This document shows, in pieces, positions 46,775-56,518 of a DNA stretch of 64,000 nucleotides (position 1 is the stretch's first letter; each line of letters starts with the position of its first letter). The DNA is from Gammaproteobacteria bacterium 42_54_T18 (GTDB taxonomy: Bacteria; Pseudomonadota; Gammaproteobacteria; Pseudomonadales; Ketobacteraceae). The notes under the pieces are model-generated. The model was given only the letters and a program-made list of their open reading frames with translations, was not told where the DNA came from and did no database searches. The position numbers and the translations under genes are program-made. Location: NCBI GenBank assembly GCA_002163245.1, contig MAAL01000025.1, positions 62,001-126,000 of the forward strand. Direction: 5' to 3'.

Positions 46775-48136
46775 ATGAAAATCAAAAAAAATCTCGAGGT
46801 GATAAGAAATAATTCAATATTAGTTTTGTTATTATGCGCTTCCACTATGCAAACTTCGATGGCAGCAGTAAGCGAAATTGAGGCCGCTAGTCTCGGTAAA
46901 GATCTAACTCCCATTGGCGCAGTACGCGCAGGAAATAAGGATGGAAGTATACCAGAATGGAAAAATGAAACTCCGAAAGCAATCGGAAGCTTTAGTTCTG
47001 GTGATCATCACCCAAACCCATTCCCAGATGACAAACCGATTTTCTCCATTAATTCAACCAACGCATCTGAATATGACTCTCTATTAAGTGAGGGTCATAA
47101 ACTATTCTTGAAAAACAACCCAAAATTCTTCCTCAAAGTTTATCAAACCAGAAGAACAGCAACTTACCCAGACAACGTCTATAAAACCGCAAAACAAAAT
47201 GCCGTATCGGCAAAATTGGTTGATTCGGGAGAAGGAGTCGACGGCAGTATCGGTGCCGTACCTTTTCCTATACCAAAAAATGGTTACGAAGTTATGTGGA
47301 ATCATAAGCTTCGCTATCGAGGTAAAGCCGTTCAAACGTATGCAGCTTCTGCAGTAGTCAATACCAAGGGCACGTATTCATTGATGAAAGTTGAGGCTAC
47401 CCTAAAATTTAAATTTGCCAGCGATAAAAATAATGGCAACGAGGCTATTAACTTAGTTGGCAAGTCTACATCTCCTCCGCGTATGGCTGGTAATAAACTG
47501 TTAGTACATGAATCCATCAATTCTTTTGACAAACCCCGACAGTCTTGGATCTACATGGCGGGGCAACGGCGAACTCGCAGAGCACCCGATATTTCACATG
47601 ATGCACCCTATCCGGGAACCGACGGTATTGTCTTGGTAGATAACACGGATATGTTTAATGGTGCCTTGAACCGATTCGAATGGAAACTAATCGAAAAAAA
47701 GGAACTGTTGATTCCCTATAATTCATACGACTTACATAGTTCCGAAACCGAATACGAAGAAATACTGCAACCTCGCAGTTTGAATCCAACGCTCTCTCGA
47801 TATGAACGCCATCGCGTCTGGGTCGTTGAAGCCACATTAAAACCCGGCTTTCGACATCGCTTTTCTAAACGTGTTTTCTATATTGATGAAGATAGTTGGC
47901 AGGTGGCCTTAGTCGACCAATATGATGGTAGAGGCGAATTGTTCAGTTTTTCCGAAGGGCATCCGATTAACTATTACGAAAACCCTCTTTTTTGGTACAC
48001 CTTAGAAGTTGTATATAACTTACAGGATGGCAGATACTACGTGTCTGGCTTAGATAATCAGGAACGTATGTACGATTTTTCTGTTAACCCTCGAGATACA
48101 TTGTTTAAACCCGCAAGTTTGGCACGGATGCGATAA
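46775..48136 (+). CDS. DUF1329-family exported protein
   Basis: The 453-residue protein has a signal peptide (about 1-30, cut near SMAA) and matches DUF1329, the LolB-like partner that usually follows DUF1302. Its mature start, VSEIEAASLGKDLTPIGAVRAGNKDGSIPEW, is cut here as a family pattern (residues 32-62). The pair is thought to act together in the envelope on hydrophobic compounds. It is the last gene of the ceramidase - DUF1302 - DUF1329 unit. Confidence 0.9.
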   Translation: MKIKKNLEVIRNNSILVLLLCASTMQTSMAAVSEIEAASLGKDLTPIGAVRAGNKDGSIPEWKNETPKAIGSFSSGDHHPNPFPDDKPIFSINSTNASEYDSLLSEGHKLFLKNNPKFFLKVYQTRRTATYPDNVYKTAKQNAVSAKLVDSGEGVDGSIGAVPFPIPKNGYEVMWNHKLRYRGKAVQTYAASAVVNTKGTYSLMKVEATLKFKFASDKNNGNEAINLVGKSTSPPRMAGNKLLVHESINSFDKPRQSWIYMAGQRRTRRAPDISHDAPYPGTDGIVLVDNTDMFNGALNRFEWKLIEKKELLIPYNSYDLHSSETEYEEILQPRSLNPTLSRYERHRVWVVEATLKPGFRHRFSKRVFYIDEDSWQVALVDQYDGRGELFSFSEGHPINYYENPLFWYTLEVVYNLQDGRYYVSGLDNQERMYDFSVNPRDTLFKPASLARMR

Positions 48137-48143
48137 ATTAAAC

Positions 48144-48166
48144 GAGACCTATTAAAAATAGGTCTC
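48144..48166 (+). terminator. Hairpin ending the ceramidase unit
   Basis: GAGACCTAT (48144-48152) and ATAGGTCTC (48158-48166) form a 9-bp stem with a 5-nt loop just after the DUF1329 stop codon. The following T-tract is short. Confidence 0.65.
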
Positions 48167-48279
48167 AAACACAACCCGGCGACTAAACTAGCTACGACAA
48201 CTATACTTGATATCACGAAAAAATTGGAGCTGAGTATAGAGGCTCAACATCCATTTGGTTCCCCCCTAGCAGCGTATTA

Positions 48280-48858
48280 TTACGTTTTGTCTACATACTT
48301 ATAATGACCCGTTATTTTAAAATCAAAAAGCATATCTTCTAGCATTGGCCCTCGACCTATATTATGTACTATTAAAGGACGCTTGCCATCTTTTGATTTT
48401 TTAGAGGTAACTATGCCTATATGAGGCAAGTTACCAGGTAACATCCAAGTTACAAGTTCGCCAACTTTATAATCTGCACCTAAAGAAGTGATTGGAAGTT
48501 TAGAACCATGCCTTGAAAAAAACACCCTTAAATTTGGCACTCTACGATGATCGATATTTGTGTCAGGTTTACTTAAACCCCAAATTCTTTTTGATGGGTA
48601 GCTAGAATAGTTTGCTTTGATGTCTTCATGTAAACGTTTTTGAAGATCAATACCAAGTTTTCTATAAGATCGAATTATGACATCTGTACATACACCAATA
48701 TTTGATGGAACATCACCGTTAGGATACGGAATTTGAAAGTATGAACCATCATAAGTAATACTCTCGGACGTCCTTGCAATGGCTGCCGATTCGAGGTCAC
48801 TTGATGCAATAACATCGAATGTGAAAAAACTGAATATAATAATTAAAATATATTTCAT
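48280..48858 (-). CDS. Exported DUF1287-family protein
   Basis: The 192-residue protein has a signal peptide (about 1-19, FDVIASS) and fits DUF1287, a small NlpC/P60-like group. GVCTDVIIRSYR supplies the likely catalytic Cys (about residue 57) and PHIGIV the likely His. It would work in the periplasm, perhaps on peptidoglycan, but the family is not well characterised. Confidence 0.85.
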   Translation of the reverse strand: MKYILIIIFSFFTFDVIASSDLESAAIARTSESITYDGSYFQIPYPNGDVPSNIGVCTDVIIRSYRKLGIDLQKRLHEDIKANYSSYPSKRIWGLSKPDTNIDHRRVPNLRVFFSRHGSKLPITSLGADYKVGELVTWMLPGNLPHIGIVTSKKSKDGKRPLIVHNIGRGPMLEDMLFDFKITGHYKYVDKT

Positions 48859-49076
48859 ATTATTCCCTTAAGAACGTAACAACGTAACAACGTAGTGTAC
48901 AGCCCTCACAATAAGAACAGTTATCCTCAACCCTCCTTTCACCCCCTGAGGCACTCGGTCAATATTTTTTAAGCCGCTTGAGTCGATATCCAGTCCTTTG
49001 CTAACAACTACCCCTGGGTTCAACACAAAGCCTTAAGCTAGAAGCTGTTGGGGCTAAGCCCTAAGTAATTTTCTTT

Positions 49077-49799
49077 TTATTTCTTATTCGGTATTAGCAA
49101 ATCATTTAAAGTTACTTTAGGGGGTTTATATTCATTTACCTTGTGATCATCCGGATAACCCAACGCCATTCCGCACACCAATTTATACTTTTTCGGTAAC
49201 GTGAAATGTTTCTTAATAGGTGATTTCCACATCCCTAGCGCTCCCTGAGCACAGGTGCCTAACCCTTTGTCGGTGGCAATTAGCATCAAAGATTGCATAA
49301 AAATACCAAGGTCTACTAATGCTGTGTACGTCATGCCTGGGTGTATAAAAAAGAAAATCGCGACAGGCGCGTTGAAAAAGGTAAAATTCTTTGCCATTTG
49401 TTCGTCTCGAGACTTTTTATCGTGGCGCTCAATACCAAGAACCTCATATAACCCTTGCCCCGTTGTAACTCGACGCTTTTGGAATTCATCGGGGTATTTT
49501 CCTAAAATTGGCCTAAAATCCCCATCGGGTAGCGCTCCGCTGGTAATAGCAGAGACGGCTTTCAGTGGCAAAGGCATGGTGTTTAATTTGTTCGCAGCGT
49601 AATACTTATCTAAAAGGTCCTTACCAATGACTTTATTGATACCCCCTGTCGCTACAGCCATTTTATAGGGCTGAGTATTGGAGCTGGAGGGAGACTCTAT
49701 TGCTAAAGATAAAATCTCATTTAAAGTACTATCATCAATAGGCTTCTCTGAAAATGACCTAATGCTTCGACGGTTTACCAGTACATCTGTAAATTCCAT
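49077..49799 (-). CDS. Nitroreductase-family FMN oxidoreductase
   Basis: The 240-residue protein has the nitroreductase signatures VNRRSIRSFSEKP at the N-terminus, SPSSSNTQPYK for FMN, and a C-terminal CGMALGYPDDHKVNEYKPPK. These dimeric flavoenzymes reduce nitro compounds, quinones or other acceptors with NAD(P)H. It stands alone between DUF1287 and the MFS exporter gene. Confidence 0.93.
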   Translation of the reverse strand: MEFTDVLVNRRSIRSFSEKPIDDSTLNEILSLAIESPSSSNTQPYKMAVATGGINKVIGKDLLDKYYAANKLNTMPLPLKAVSAITSGALPDGDFRPILGKYPDEFQKRRVTTGQGLYEVLGIERHDKKSRDEQMAKNFTFFNAPVAIFFFIHPGMTYTALVDLGIFMQSLMLIATDKGLGTCAQGALGMWKSPIKKHFTLPKKYKLVCGMALGYPDDHKVNEYKPPKVTLNDLLIPNKK

Positions 49800-49913
49800 A
49801 GGAATACCTTCTTGTGAGTTGATATAGCTCGCTTTATAAGCTTTGTGAGGTTTTCTGAGTTTTTTAAAAACAGTCAGATCACTAGGACCACTTAACTTGG
49901 ATTCATGAAAAAC

Positions 49914-51134
49914 TCACGCATCCGATGACTTAACATGAAGATACGTCGTAATACCCAACGTCACCACACCACATGCTAAGAACCCAAATACCAACGGTTG
50001 AATGGTTCCATTATAATAGTGTCCTATCAGGCCACCAATCGCCACAGAGAGTAACGTTTGCACTGAGCTAATAACGGAAGTTGCAACACCTGCGATATGT
50101 CCCAAAGGATTTAGCGCGAGTGTATTAAAATTGCCAAACAAAATGCCAAAACAGAAAAACACAGCGGCTAGATAAACCATCAATGCTAGTAAAGTAGGCT
50201 GAGCTACAACATTAACATCGAGAGAAGGCTCCAAAAAAAACTCAATGTAACCGTAGAAACCAAGAGATATCAAACACAAAGCAATCAATGATCCCATACA
50301 CAATGTTCCCATGTGAAAGCGCATAACAAGCCGAGAATTAACAAAGGATGAACACCCTATCGCCAGCGCCAAACACCCAAAATATAACGAGAATAACTCT
50401 CCCAATTGATACTGGACCTGTAATATTTGTTGCGCTGTACTTAAATAACCAACAAAGGCACCAAACATTAACCCCGAGGCAATGGTATAACCTCGAGAAA
50501 AAGGGTTCTTTAACGTTTCCCTGATACCCGATGTAATATTCTTCAGCGAAAACGGTATACGATCCTCTTCACTCAATGTTTCTTCCTGACGAAAATACAG
50601 CCATAACAACCCTGCTAACGCTAGAATAAAAATCATCCAAAAAATGACGCGCCATTCTGCAACCAACAGCACTAACTGCCCCAATGAGGGCGCCAAAGCA
50701 GGCACCATAATAAATATCACCATAATAAGTGACATCACTCGCCCCATTTCTCTACCACTAAAATTATCGCGAATCATCGCCAATGTTACCACTCGGCATG
50801 CCGCAGCACCAAAACCCTGAACCACACGCCCAATAAGCATCACGGTAAAACTAGTCGATAAGCTTGAAATTAAACTGCCGATTAAGAAAATCCCAATACC
50901 TAAATAAATAGCTTTTTTTCTTCCGTAAGAATCCGATATTGGGCCATACAACATTAAGCCCATAGCCATACCAAAAAACACCATCGATACAACAAGCTGT
51001 ATATCATTTGGATTAGCGACATTCAAATCATCGCCAATCTGACTTAACGCAGGAAGCATGGCATCAATTGTTAATGCCACTAGAGACATCAGCAACGCCA
51101 TTAAACTAATAAATTCTCTATTACCTTGAACCAT
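49914..51134 (-). CDS. MFS drug-resistance transporter, Bcr/CflA family
   Basis: The 406-residue protein has twelve hydrophobic segments and the MFS motif A between helices 2 and 3 as GPISDSYGRKKAI, and a later motif C-like GFGAAACRVV. It fits Bcr/CflA-type proton-drug antiporters in the inner membrane. It starts 19 bp after the acidic hypothetical gene, so it probably shares a transcript with cysE, the helicase and that gene. Confidence 0.9.
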   Translation of the reverse strand: MVQGNREFISLMALLMSLVALTIDAMLPALSQIGDDLNVANPNDIQLVVSMVFFGMAMGLMLYGPISDSYGRKKAIYLGIGIFLIGSLISSLSTSFTVMLIGRVVQGFGAAACRVVTLAMIRDNFSGREMGRVMSLIMVIFIMVPALAPSLGQLVLLVAEWRVIFWMIFILALAGLLWLYFRQEETLSEEDRIPFSLKNITSGIRETLKNPFSRGYTIASGLMFGAFVGYLSTAQQILQVQYQLGELFSLYFGCLALAIGCSSFVNSRLVMRFHMGTLCMGSLIALCLISLGFYGYIEFFLEPSLDVNVVAQPTLLALMVYLAAVFFCFGILFGNFNTLALNPLGHIAGVATSVISSVQTLLSVAIGGLIGHYYNGTIQPLVFGFLACGVVTLGITTYLHVKSSDA

Positions 51135-51153
51135 AAATACTCAAATCCTGAAT

Positions 51154-51612
51154 CTATACTGGCATCACTTTTTTAAATGCTATGTCAAAATCATCTTTTC
51201 TGCTTTCGTACTTATCAATACAGCCGCACGTCGAGAAAGGAGAAACATTAAAGCCCTGTTCTACATGGTTATACCAAAGCACCTTGCTACCAATAACAGC
51301 TACAACCCAAAACCCGTCATCAACTTCCTGATCTAAATCTTCCTCAAACTCAGAGTCCGATGCGTCTGTTGAGTATTCATCGAATCCACCGTCACCATCA
51401 TCAAAAGCGCCACCTTCCATATCCTCATCATCAAACTCATCTCGGTCGATACCTATAGGCTCTTTTAAGTATTCAATTGGCAAAGATTGTTTCTGCACCC
51501 ACTTCTCTGGGGCAATCTTTATGGCTTCCCAATGCACTCTTTGATCTTTCGTCATCCCATCCCAAGCCGAAGCAATAAGCTCAAGTATTTCTTCTTCATA
51601 TATCGACTGCAA
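51154..51612 (-). CDS. Acidic hypothetical protein
   Basis: I do not recognise the family. The 152-residue product has a very acidic middle (residues 56-98, mostly Asp, Glu and Gly) between a helical N-terminus and a C-terminal part with strand-like FWVVAVIGSKVLWYN and a Cys-Gly-Cys. It begins 9 bp after the helicase gene, which suggests that the two proteins are linked in function. The acidic stretch could mimic nucleic acid or serve as a contact site. Confidence 0.7.
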   Translation of the reverse strand: MQSIYEEEILELIASAWDGMTKDQRVHWEAIKIAPEKWVQKQSLPIEYLKEPIGIDRDEFDDEDMEGGAFDDGDGGFDEYSTDASDSEFEEDLDQEVDDGFWVVAVIGSKVLWYNHVEQGFNVSPFSTCGCIDKYESRKDDFDIAFKKVMPV

Positions 51613-51621
51613 ACTGACACC

Positions 51622-53604
51622 CTACCCTTCTAATAACCATTCACTTTCTTTTTTAGGCAACAAAATACTATCAAGTGCTCGAGACATACCCGTATAGATA
51701 ATATTAAGCGCTTGTGTTCGCTTGTCTTTGATACTCAACAAATGGGTATCAAAGACATCGGGAGCAAGCATCACATGTGACATTTCTTTTGATTTTGCTT
51801 CTGAGACCAGCCCTATATAATAGCAATCGGGCGTATATACGGTTGTTTGTCGACTTAATATTTCTTTAAATTGTTTTGCAGTAAAACCTTTCCTAAAATA
51901 GGCATCGACTTCACGTAATCCATTTGTTTGACCACTGTTCTGCACCAGCTCTTTCCAATTGCCAAACCCCATTAATTCAGAGTGCCCCCGCTGCTCATGA
52001 AACCCATGAAGGTAGCTAAGAGATTGCGGTATCAATGTGCGTAACGTTTTTAACGTTCCTGGCATAACAACAAAGGGGCGATTTGCCTCCGCCAATTGAA
52101 TAATCGCTATAAATGCATACCAGTATTCACGGGACAACAATGCACAACAAAAGTCTGGCGGCGAGAACTCCGTATAGGTCGACATCGTCGTTTTTCGAGC
52201 ACTTACCCCCTGAAACTCTCCAGGTAGCTCAACGGATTTATGTTCAGACAACAGCACATTAAATACCGAATCCACACCACCACCCACTCGCATAGACTGG
52301 AATAAATGACGCTCCCGAATATTTGCTGCCTCATCAGGTAAATACTGCTTACCATCAGTCACCTGAAATTGATCACCTAAAGAAATAATCGCTTGCGGGC
52401 TGCGCTTTAACATTCCTGCCATAGACCCTGAAATATCATGGGACTCATCAACAATAATGTATCGAAAATTATCAGGTATAACTAATGAATTTTCATCCAC
52501 CAATTTAATCTGATGAATACCCAAAATAGGTATATCAGATAATGGATCTGGGTTCTTAATCACACTCCAATACGTTTTTGCAAGTTCAATGTAGAGCGCT
52601 GAAGATAACCCGTCTAATTGAGCTGGGCAATGCTGGGGGCCAATGTCAATATCGGAGGAAAAGCAATAATTGTTAACAATTTGGTCAATGATTTTGGCAA
52701 CGATTTCTGCGCTAAAACCGTTCATACCCTCAAGATGAAGCAACTTGGCTATTTGATGATAATTTAGTGGACGTAACTTTGCGTGATTCTCTCGCAGTTC
52801 AATACGTCGGCCCCAATACTCTCGACCCGCCCATTTATAATAGAGAATATAATGTGCCAGATATTCAAACGTCCATGCCTTGATAGATTTCCCCAATTTG
52901 GGGCCAATCAGGCTAATTTGCTCCATATTTTTCGTTAAATACAACGTCGAGAAGTTGTTAAACAAATGGGAGAGTCGGGCAACCAACGTTGTTTTCCCTG
53001 AGCCTGCAAACCCCTGAAGGGTTAATGACTCTTCTGGATTTCTTTCCAATTCACGAAGTAATATATCTTGTTCATCATGCTGCTTTAAGCCTTGGATATT
53101 AATCTTATAAGACAGATTTTCCGCTCTGTACAAGGGCGCTTTTTGCTCGTAGGCCTGATGTTGTTCTCGTGCACTATCCCAAACCCCTTGATCACTAAGC
53201 AGAGCATTTGAATGCATATCTTCTGCGCTCATCAATGAAAAATTCATCTCGGGAAGTGCAACATATATATCTGCCCAACAAGCATTGCGCAGACTTGATA
53301 TCAACGACATCTTCGCAGCATCGCCCCGCTCTTGAATCTCATCCGTTAACACACCCAAGGCACGCTCTATTTTAGCGCTGGTAATTTGAGGCATAGGTAA
53401 AAGGTTTGCAGAATCCACAGCTTTTATTGCCATATGCGAACGATAAAGCACGCACAATGCAGCGAGCTCTAGCGCACTACATTGCTGTAATAACGAAACA
53501 GTCGTATGGCTAGCCTTGGTACGTGCGATGTTTTCAATACCTGTCTGAACATCCATCAAGGCAACAATCGTTGCCTCATTGATCGGCAGAGTTGCTACTA
53601 ACAC
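51622..53604 (-). CDS. SF1 (UvrD/Rep-like) helicase or ATPase
   Basis: The 660-residue protein has an unassigned N-terminal region (about 1-190), then Walker A GFAGSGKTTL (198-207), the DEAD-like motif II as DESHD (386-390), GDQFQ (410-414), a SEAKSKEMSH motif V-like segment and a terminal YTGMSRALDS motif VI. This is the helicase core without the extra 2B domain typical of UvrD. It is the second gene after cysE: its GTG start at 53604 touches the cysE TAA, with AGGAG in the cysE tail. The role is not known; DNA repair or defence are possible. Confidence 0.85.
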   Translation of the reverse strand: MLVATLPINEATIVALMDVQTGIENIARTKASHTTVSLLQQCSALELAALCVLYRSHMAIKAVDSANLLPMPQITSAKIERALGVLTDEIQERGDAAKMSLISSLRNACWADIYVALPEMNFSLMSAEDMHSNALLSDQGVWDSAREQHQAYEQKAPLYRAENLSYKINIQGLKQHDEQDILLRELERNPEESLTLQGFAGSGKTTLVARLSHLFNNFSTLYLTKNMEQISLIGPKLGKSIKAWTFEYLAHYILYYKWAGREYWGRRIELRENHAKLRPLNYHQIAKLLHLEGMNGFSAEIVAKIIDQIVNNYCFSSDIDIGPQHCPAQLDGLSSALYIELAKTYWSVIKNPDPLSDIPILGIHQIKLVDENSLVIPDNFRYIIVDESHDISGSMAGMLKRSPQAIISLGDQFQVTDGKQYLPDEAANIRERHLFQSMRVGGGVDSVFNVLLSEHKSVELPGEFQGVSARKTTMSTYTEFSPPDFCCALLSREYWYAFIAIIQLAEANRPFVVMPGTLKTLRTLIPQSLSYLHGFHEQRGHSELMGFGNWKELVQNSGQTNGLREVDAYFRKGFTAKQFKEILSRQTTVYTPDCYYIGLVSEAKSKEMSHVMLAPDVFDTHLLSIKDKRTQALNIIYTGMSRALDSILLPKKESEWLLEG

Positions 53605-54387
53605 TTATTCTCCTTCAATATTTTGATCCATATTTAACGACGGTGAGGGGCAACAGGGTTTCCCCACCACTTTTGCAGGTACTCCAGCCACCGTAGTATG
53701 TGGAGGTACCGCACTAAGAACAACACTGCCCGCAGCAACCTTTGCTCCAATACCGACCTCTACATTGCCTAATACTTTTGCACCGGTTGCTATTAACACG
53801 CCTCGGCGAATTTTGGGGTGACGATCCCCTACTTCTTTACCTGTTCCGCCCAAGGTGACTTGTTGCATAATAGACACATCATCTTCAATCACGGCAGTTT
53901 CACCAATAACAATACCCGTGGCATGATCCACCAAAATACCGCCACCAATTTTCGCTGCAGGATGGATGTCAACATTAAACACCATAGAGATTTGATTCTG
54001 AAAGAACAAAGCCAGTGCTTCTCGCCCCTGATTCCATAACCAATGGGAAACACGATAAGCTTGTAATGCCTGAAACCCTTTAAAGTAAAGCAAGGGAACC
54101 GAATACTCAGAACATACAGGATCACGATCAACAACAGCTCGAACATCCTGGCATACATATTCAGCAATCGATGCATCACCATCAAATGCTTGCTGAATAA
54201 TTTCTCGCACAGCAATAGCAGGTAGGGTCAGCGAATCTAATTTATTAGCAAGATGAAAGCTTAACGCACCTTCGAATGTATCGTGATTGAGAATAGTGGC
54301 GTAGAAAAAGCTCGCGAGAATAGGCTCTTTGCTCGCCTCTAACACGACTTCTTCTCGTATTGTATCCCAAAGAGATGGGTTATCCAT
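53605..54387 (-). CDS. cysE: Serine O-acetyltransferase
   Basis: CysE acetylates serine with acetyl-CoA in the first step of cysteine synthesis. The 260-residue protein has the helical N-terminal domain and a left-handed beta-helix of hexapeptide repeats (about 150-240), with FNVDIHPAAKIGGGI, DHATGIVIGETAVI and the catalytic GGTGK segment. The ATG 54387 follows GAGGAACAGG. It is the first gene of the set with the helicase, the acidic protein and the MFS exporter. Confidence 0.96.
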   Translation of the reverse strand: MDNPSLWDTIREEVVLEASKEPILASFFYATILNHDTFEGALSFHLANKLDSLTLPAIAVREIIQQAFDGDASIAEYVCQDVRAVVDRDPVCSEYSVPLLYFKGFQALQAYRVSHWLWNQGREALALFFQNQISMVFNVDIHPAAKIGGGILVDHATGIVIGETAVIEDDVSIMQQVTLGGTGKEVGDRHPKIRRGVLIATGAKVLGNVEVGIGAKVAAGSVVLSAVPPHTTVAGVPAKVVGKPCCPSPSLNMDQNIEGE

Positions 54388-54472
54388 TACCTGTTCCTCA
54401 TGTGCAAATTATACGGATCTGAATACGTAAATATACCGAAAGTATAGCCAACCCTAGCACTAACGGGGATGA

Positions 54473-55243
54473 CTAATATTGCCAACTTAGGGTTTGCAGC
54501 TGTTTATCACAAGCCTTCCAATCAGGGTAAACATGGCTCATAAACTGATAAAAACGCTGATTGTGAGAGAACTCTAACAAATGGCACAACTCATGTACCA
54601 CAACGGCATCGATACAGGTTAACGGGTACTTGGCTAAAGTGGTATTAAAGGTTATTTTCCCTTTTGTCGTACAGCTTCCCCAACGCCGTTTCATTTTCCG
54701 AATAGTCACATGAGAACCGGGCAGTGATAAATGGGCCATCTGTTCACGCCAGTAATCATGGCGCTCTGTGAATAGTGCTAATGCCTCTTTTCGGTACCAT
54801 CGGTCAAATTTCTTCTCAATTTGATCTGATTCCACTCCCTTGATCGAGCGCAAGGGGATACTTGCTAGACCAGTATCAACATTCAATGGGGCATCGATGG
54901 CATCAACAATACGGTGTGCTTCCCCAAGAAAATAGTGGATTTCACCTTCTTGATACTTCGGCTCGTGCACTTCTGGACGTAAAGAAAACTCACGTAACTT
55001 GGTAAGCACCCATGACTGCTTTAACTGTAAAAAGGACTCAACTTCTTTTTTTGACACACGTTTAGGGGCACGAACCTCTACCGTTTGATCTGGTTTAACA
55101 ATAATTGCAATTGTTTTGCGCTTACTTAACACCAACGAATAATCAATAGACTTCAACGAATTCACCCTACCATATACCCAGACTACGCGCCGAATAACGC
55201 CCAAATGTCGAAAACATACGATATTCTCCGTCAAAAACAACAA
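54473..55243 (-). CDS. YgjP-like zinc metallopeptidase (DUF45)
   Basis: The C-terminal half has the DUF45 zinc site: VVHELCHLLEFSHNQRFY, the HExxH pair, and the RRWGSC motif before it that the family shares. The N-terminal residues of the long frame (from ATG 55243) look non-conserved; the GTG at 55162, which reads VNSLKSIDYS, may be the real start. The family is believed to be metalloproteases of unknown substrate. Confidence 0.85.
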   Translation of the reverse strand: MLFLTENIVCFRHLGVIRRVVWVYGRVNSLKSIDYSLVLSKRKTIAIIVKPDQTVEVRAPKRVSKKEVESFLQLKQSWVLTKLREFSLRPEVHEPKYQEGEIHYFLGEAHRIVDAIDAPLNVDTGLASIPLRSIKGVESDQIEKKFDRWYRKEALALFTERHDYWREQMAHLSLPGSHVTIRKMKRRWGSCTTKGKITFNTTLAKYPLTCIDAVVVHELCHLLEFSHNQRFYQFMSHVYPDWKACDKQLQTLSWQY

Positions 55244-55475
55244 TATCGGACACTTAATAACCTAATGAATTTCAGCCTGACAATTATCTGACATTTCAGC
55301 ACACCCTACCAGAAACAGCTCCTAACTGCATGACTTCATGCCACTTTTCAGCTATCCATAGCCAGCCTTCATATCAGATAGAAAACCTATAAAAAACAAA
55401 TATTTAGCTCATTTCAATTTTCCATCTATTACTTAATTAGAGCAATAATTAATTCTACGAAGGAAAATACTTTCA

Positions 55476-56474
55476 ATGCCAGCAAGCCACACATCATATC
55501 AAGCGATGGCTTACCCGTTTGTACTCCTGCTGGTTTCACTTCTTGCCTCCCCTTCGCGTGCAAATGACCTGTATCTTGACGACTACTTTGAGGACCAAGA
55601 TTACGTCGACATATCATTCTTCGGGGGGACGGGGCAACGAGAAGGTGAGCTGCGTTGGAATATCGCTAGTGATGCCTCAGGCAACAAAACACCCAACATT
55701 CTCTCCGAACTGACTTTCGCTGACCTCTCGATATCTGAGATCCAGGGTGGCGTTAATATTCGTTTTAACCGAGGCATGCTTCGCAATATTAGATTGGAAG
55801 GAAACATCAAAAAAGGGACCAATAGCGATGGCATTGTCACAGACTCTGATTACAACGGTGACAATCGAACCAACGAATATAGTCGGAGTATATCTTCTGC
55901 TGATGGGTCCACGACATTTGATGGTAAGTTTATCATTGGGTACGAGATGCAATGGAGTGAACACATTGTTATCACCCCACTCTTTGGCTATCGGTACAAC
56001 AGGCAATCATTAAAAATGAAAGAAGGCGTACAGGTATTGGATACCCGTCCAATAGCCCTTAGTTTGGGGCCCTTTTCATCTCAACTTAATAGCTCATATG
56101 AAGCAGAATGGAACAGCGCTATATTTGGTTTAGACACCCAGTATCGCTCGCGAAAACACCAATTTTCATTCCGCTTAGAATATACACTTTCGGATTATTA
56201 TGCAGAAGCCAATTGGAACTTACGCAGCGACTTTGCCCACCCAAAAAGTTTTGCGCATTGGGCTAGAGGCACCGGAAATAATATTGAATTCCGATACCAA
56301 TATAACGTGTCACCATCATTCTCTTTGTGGGCATCTTATCGAATAGAAGACTGGACGACAAATGAAGGTGATGACGTTGTTTATTTTTCCGATGGCACCA
56401 AAGCCGGCACCCAGCTAAACGAAGTGATTTGGGAATCAACCGCTACGTCTGCTGGGTTTTCACTGAACTTCTAA
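55476..56474 (+). CDS. Outer-membrane beta-barrel protein
   Basis: The 332-residue protein has a signal peptide (about 10-29, cut after SRA) and alternating strand-like segments with aromatic girdles and a C-terminal SAGFSLNF ending in Phe. The early EGELRWNIA, the mid EWNSAIFGLDTQYR and later lines resemble omptin-like or related barrels, without a visible protease Asp-His signature. It is convergent with the hydroxylase gene. Function unknown. Confidence 0.8.
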   Translation: MPASHTSYQAMAYPFVLLLVSLLASPSRANDLYLDDYFEDQDYVDISFFGGTGQREGELRWNIASDASGNKTPNILSELTFADLSISEIQGGVNIRFNRGMLRNIRLEGNIKKGTNSDGIVTDSDYNGDNRTNEYSRSISSADGSTTFDGKFIIGYEMQWSEHIVITPLFGYRYNRQSLKMKEGVQVLDTRPIALSLGPFSSQLNSSYEAEWNSAIFGLDTQYRSRKHQFSFRLEYTLSDYYAEANWNLRSDFAHPKSFAHWARGTGNNIEFRYQYNVSPSFSLWASYRIEDWTTNEGDDVVYFSDGTKAGTQLNEVIWESTATSAGFSLNF

Positions 56475-56518
56475 AACATCAACGTTTCCATCAGCATCAA
56501 CAATTACACTGAATATCT

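Noticed and set aside
48873-48894. AACGTAAC repeated almost three times
   Set aside because: Too short for CRISPR or a VNTR of note; no spacers and no cas genes in the window.
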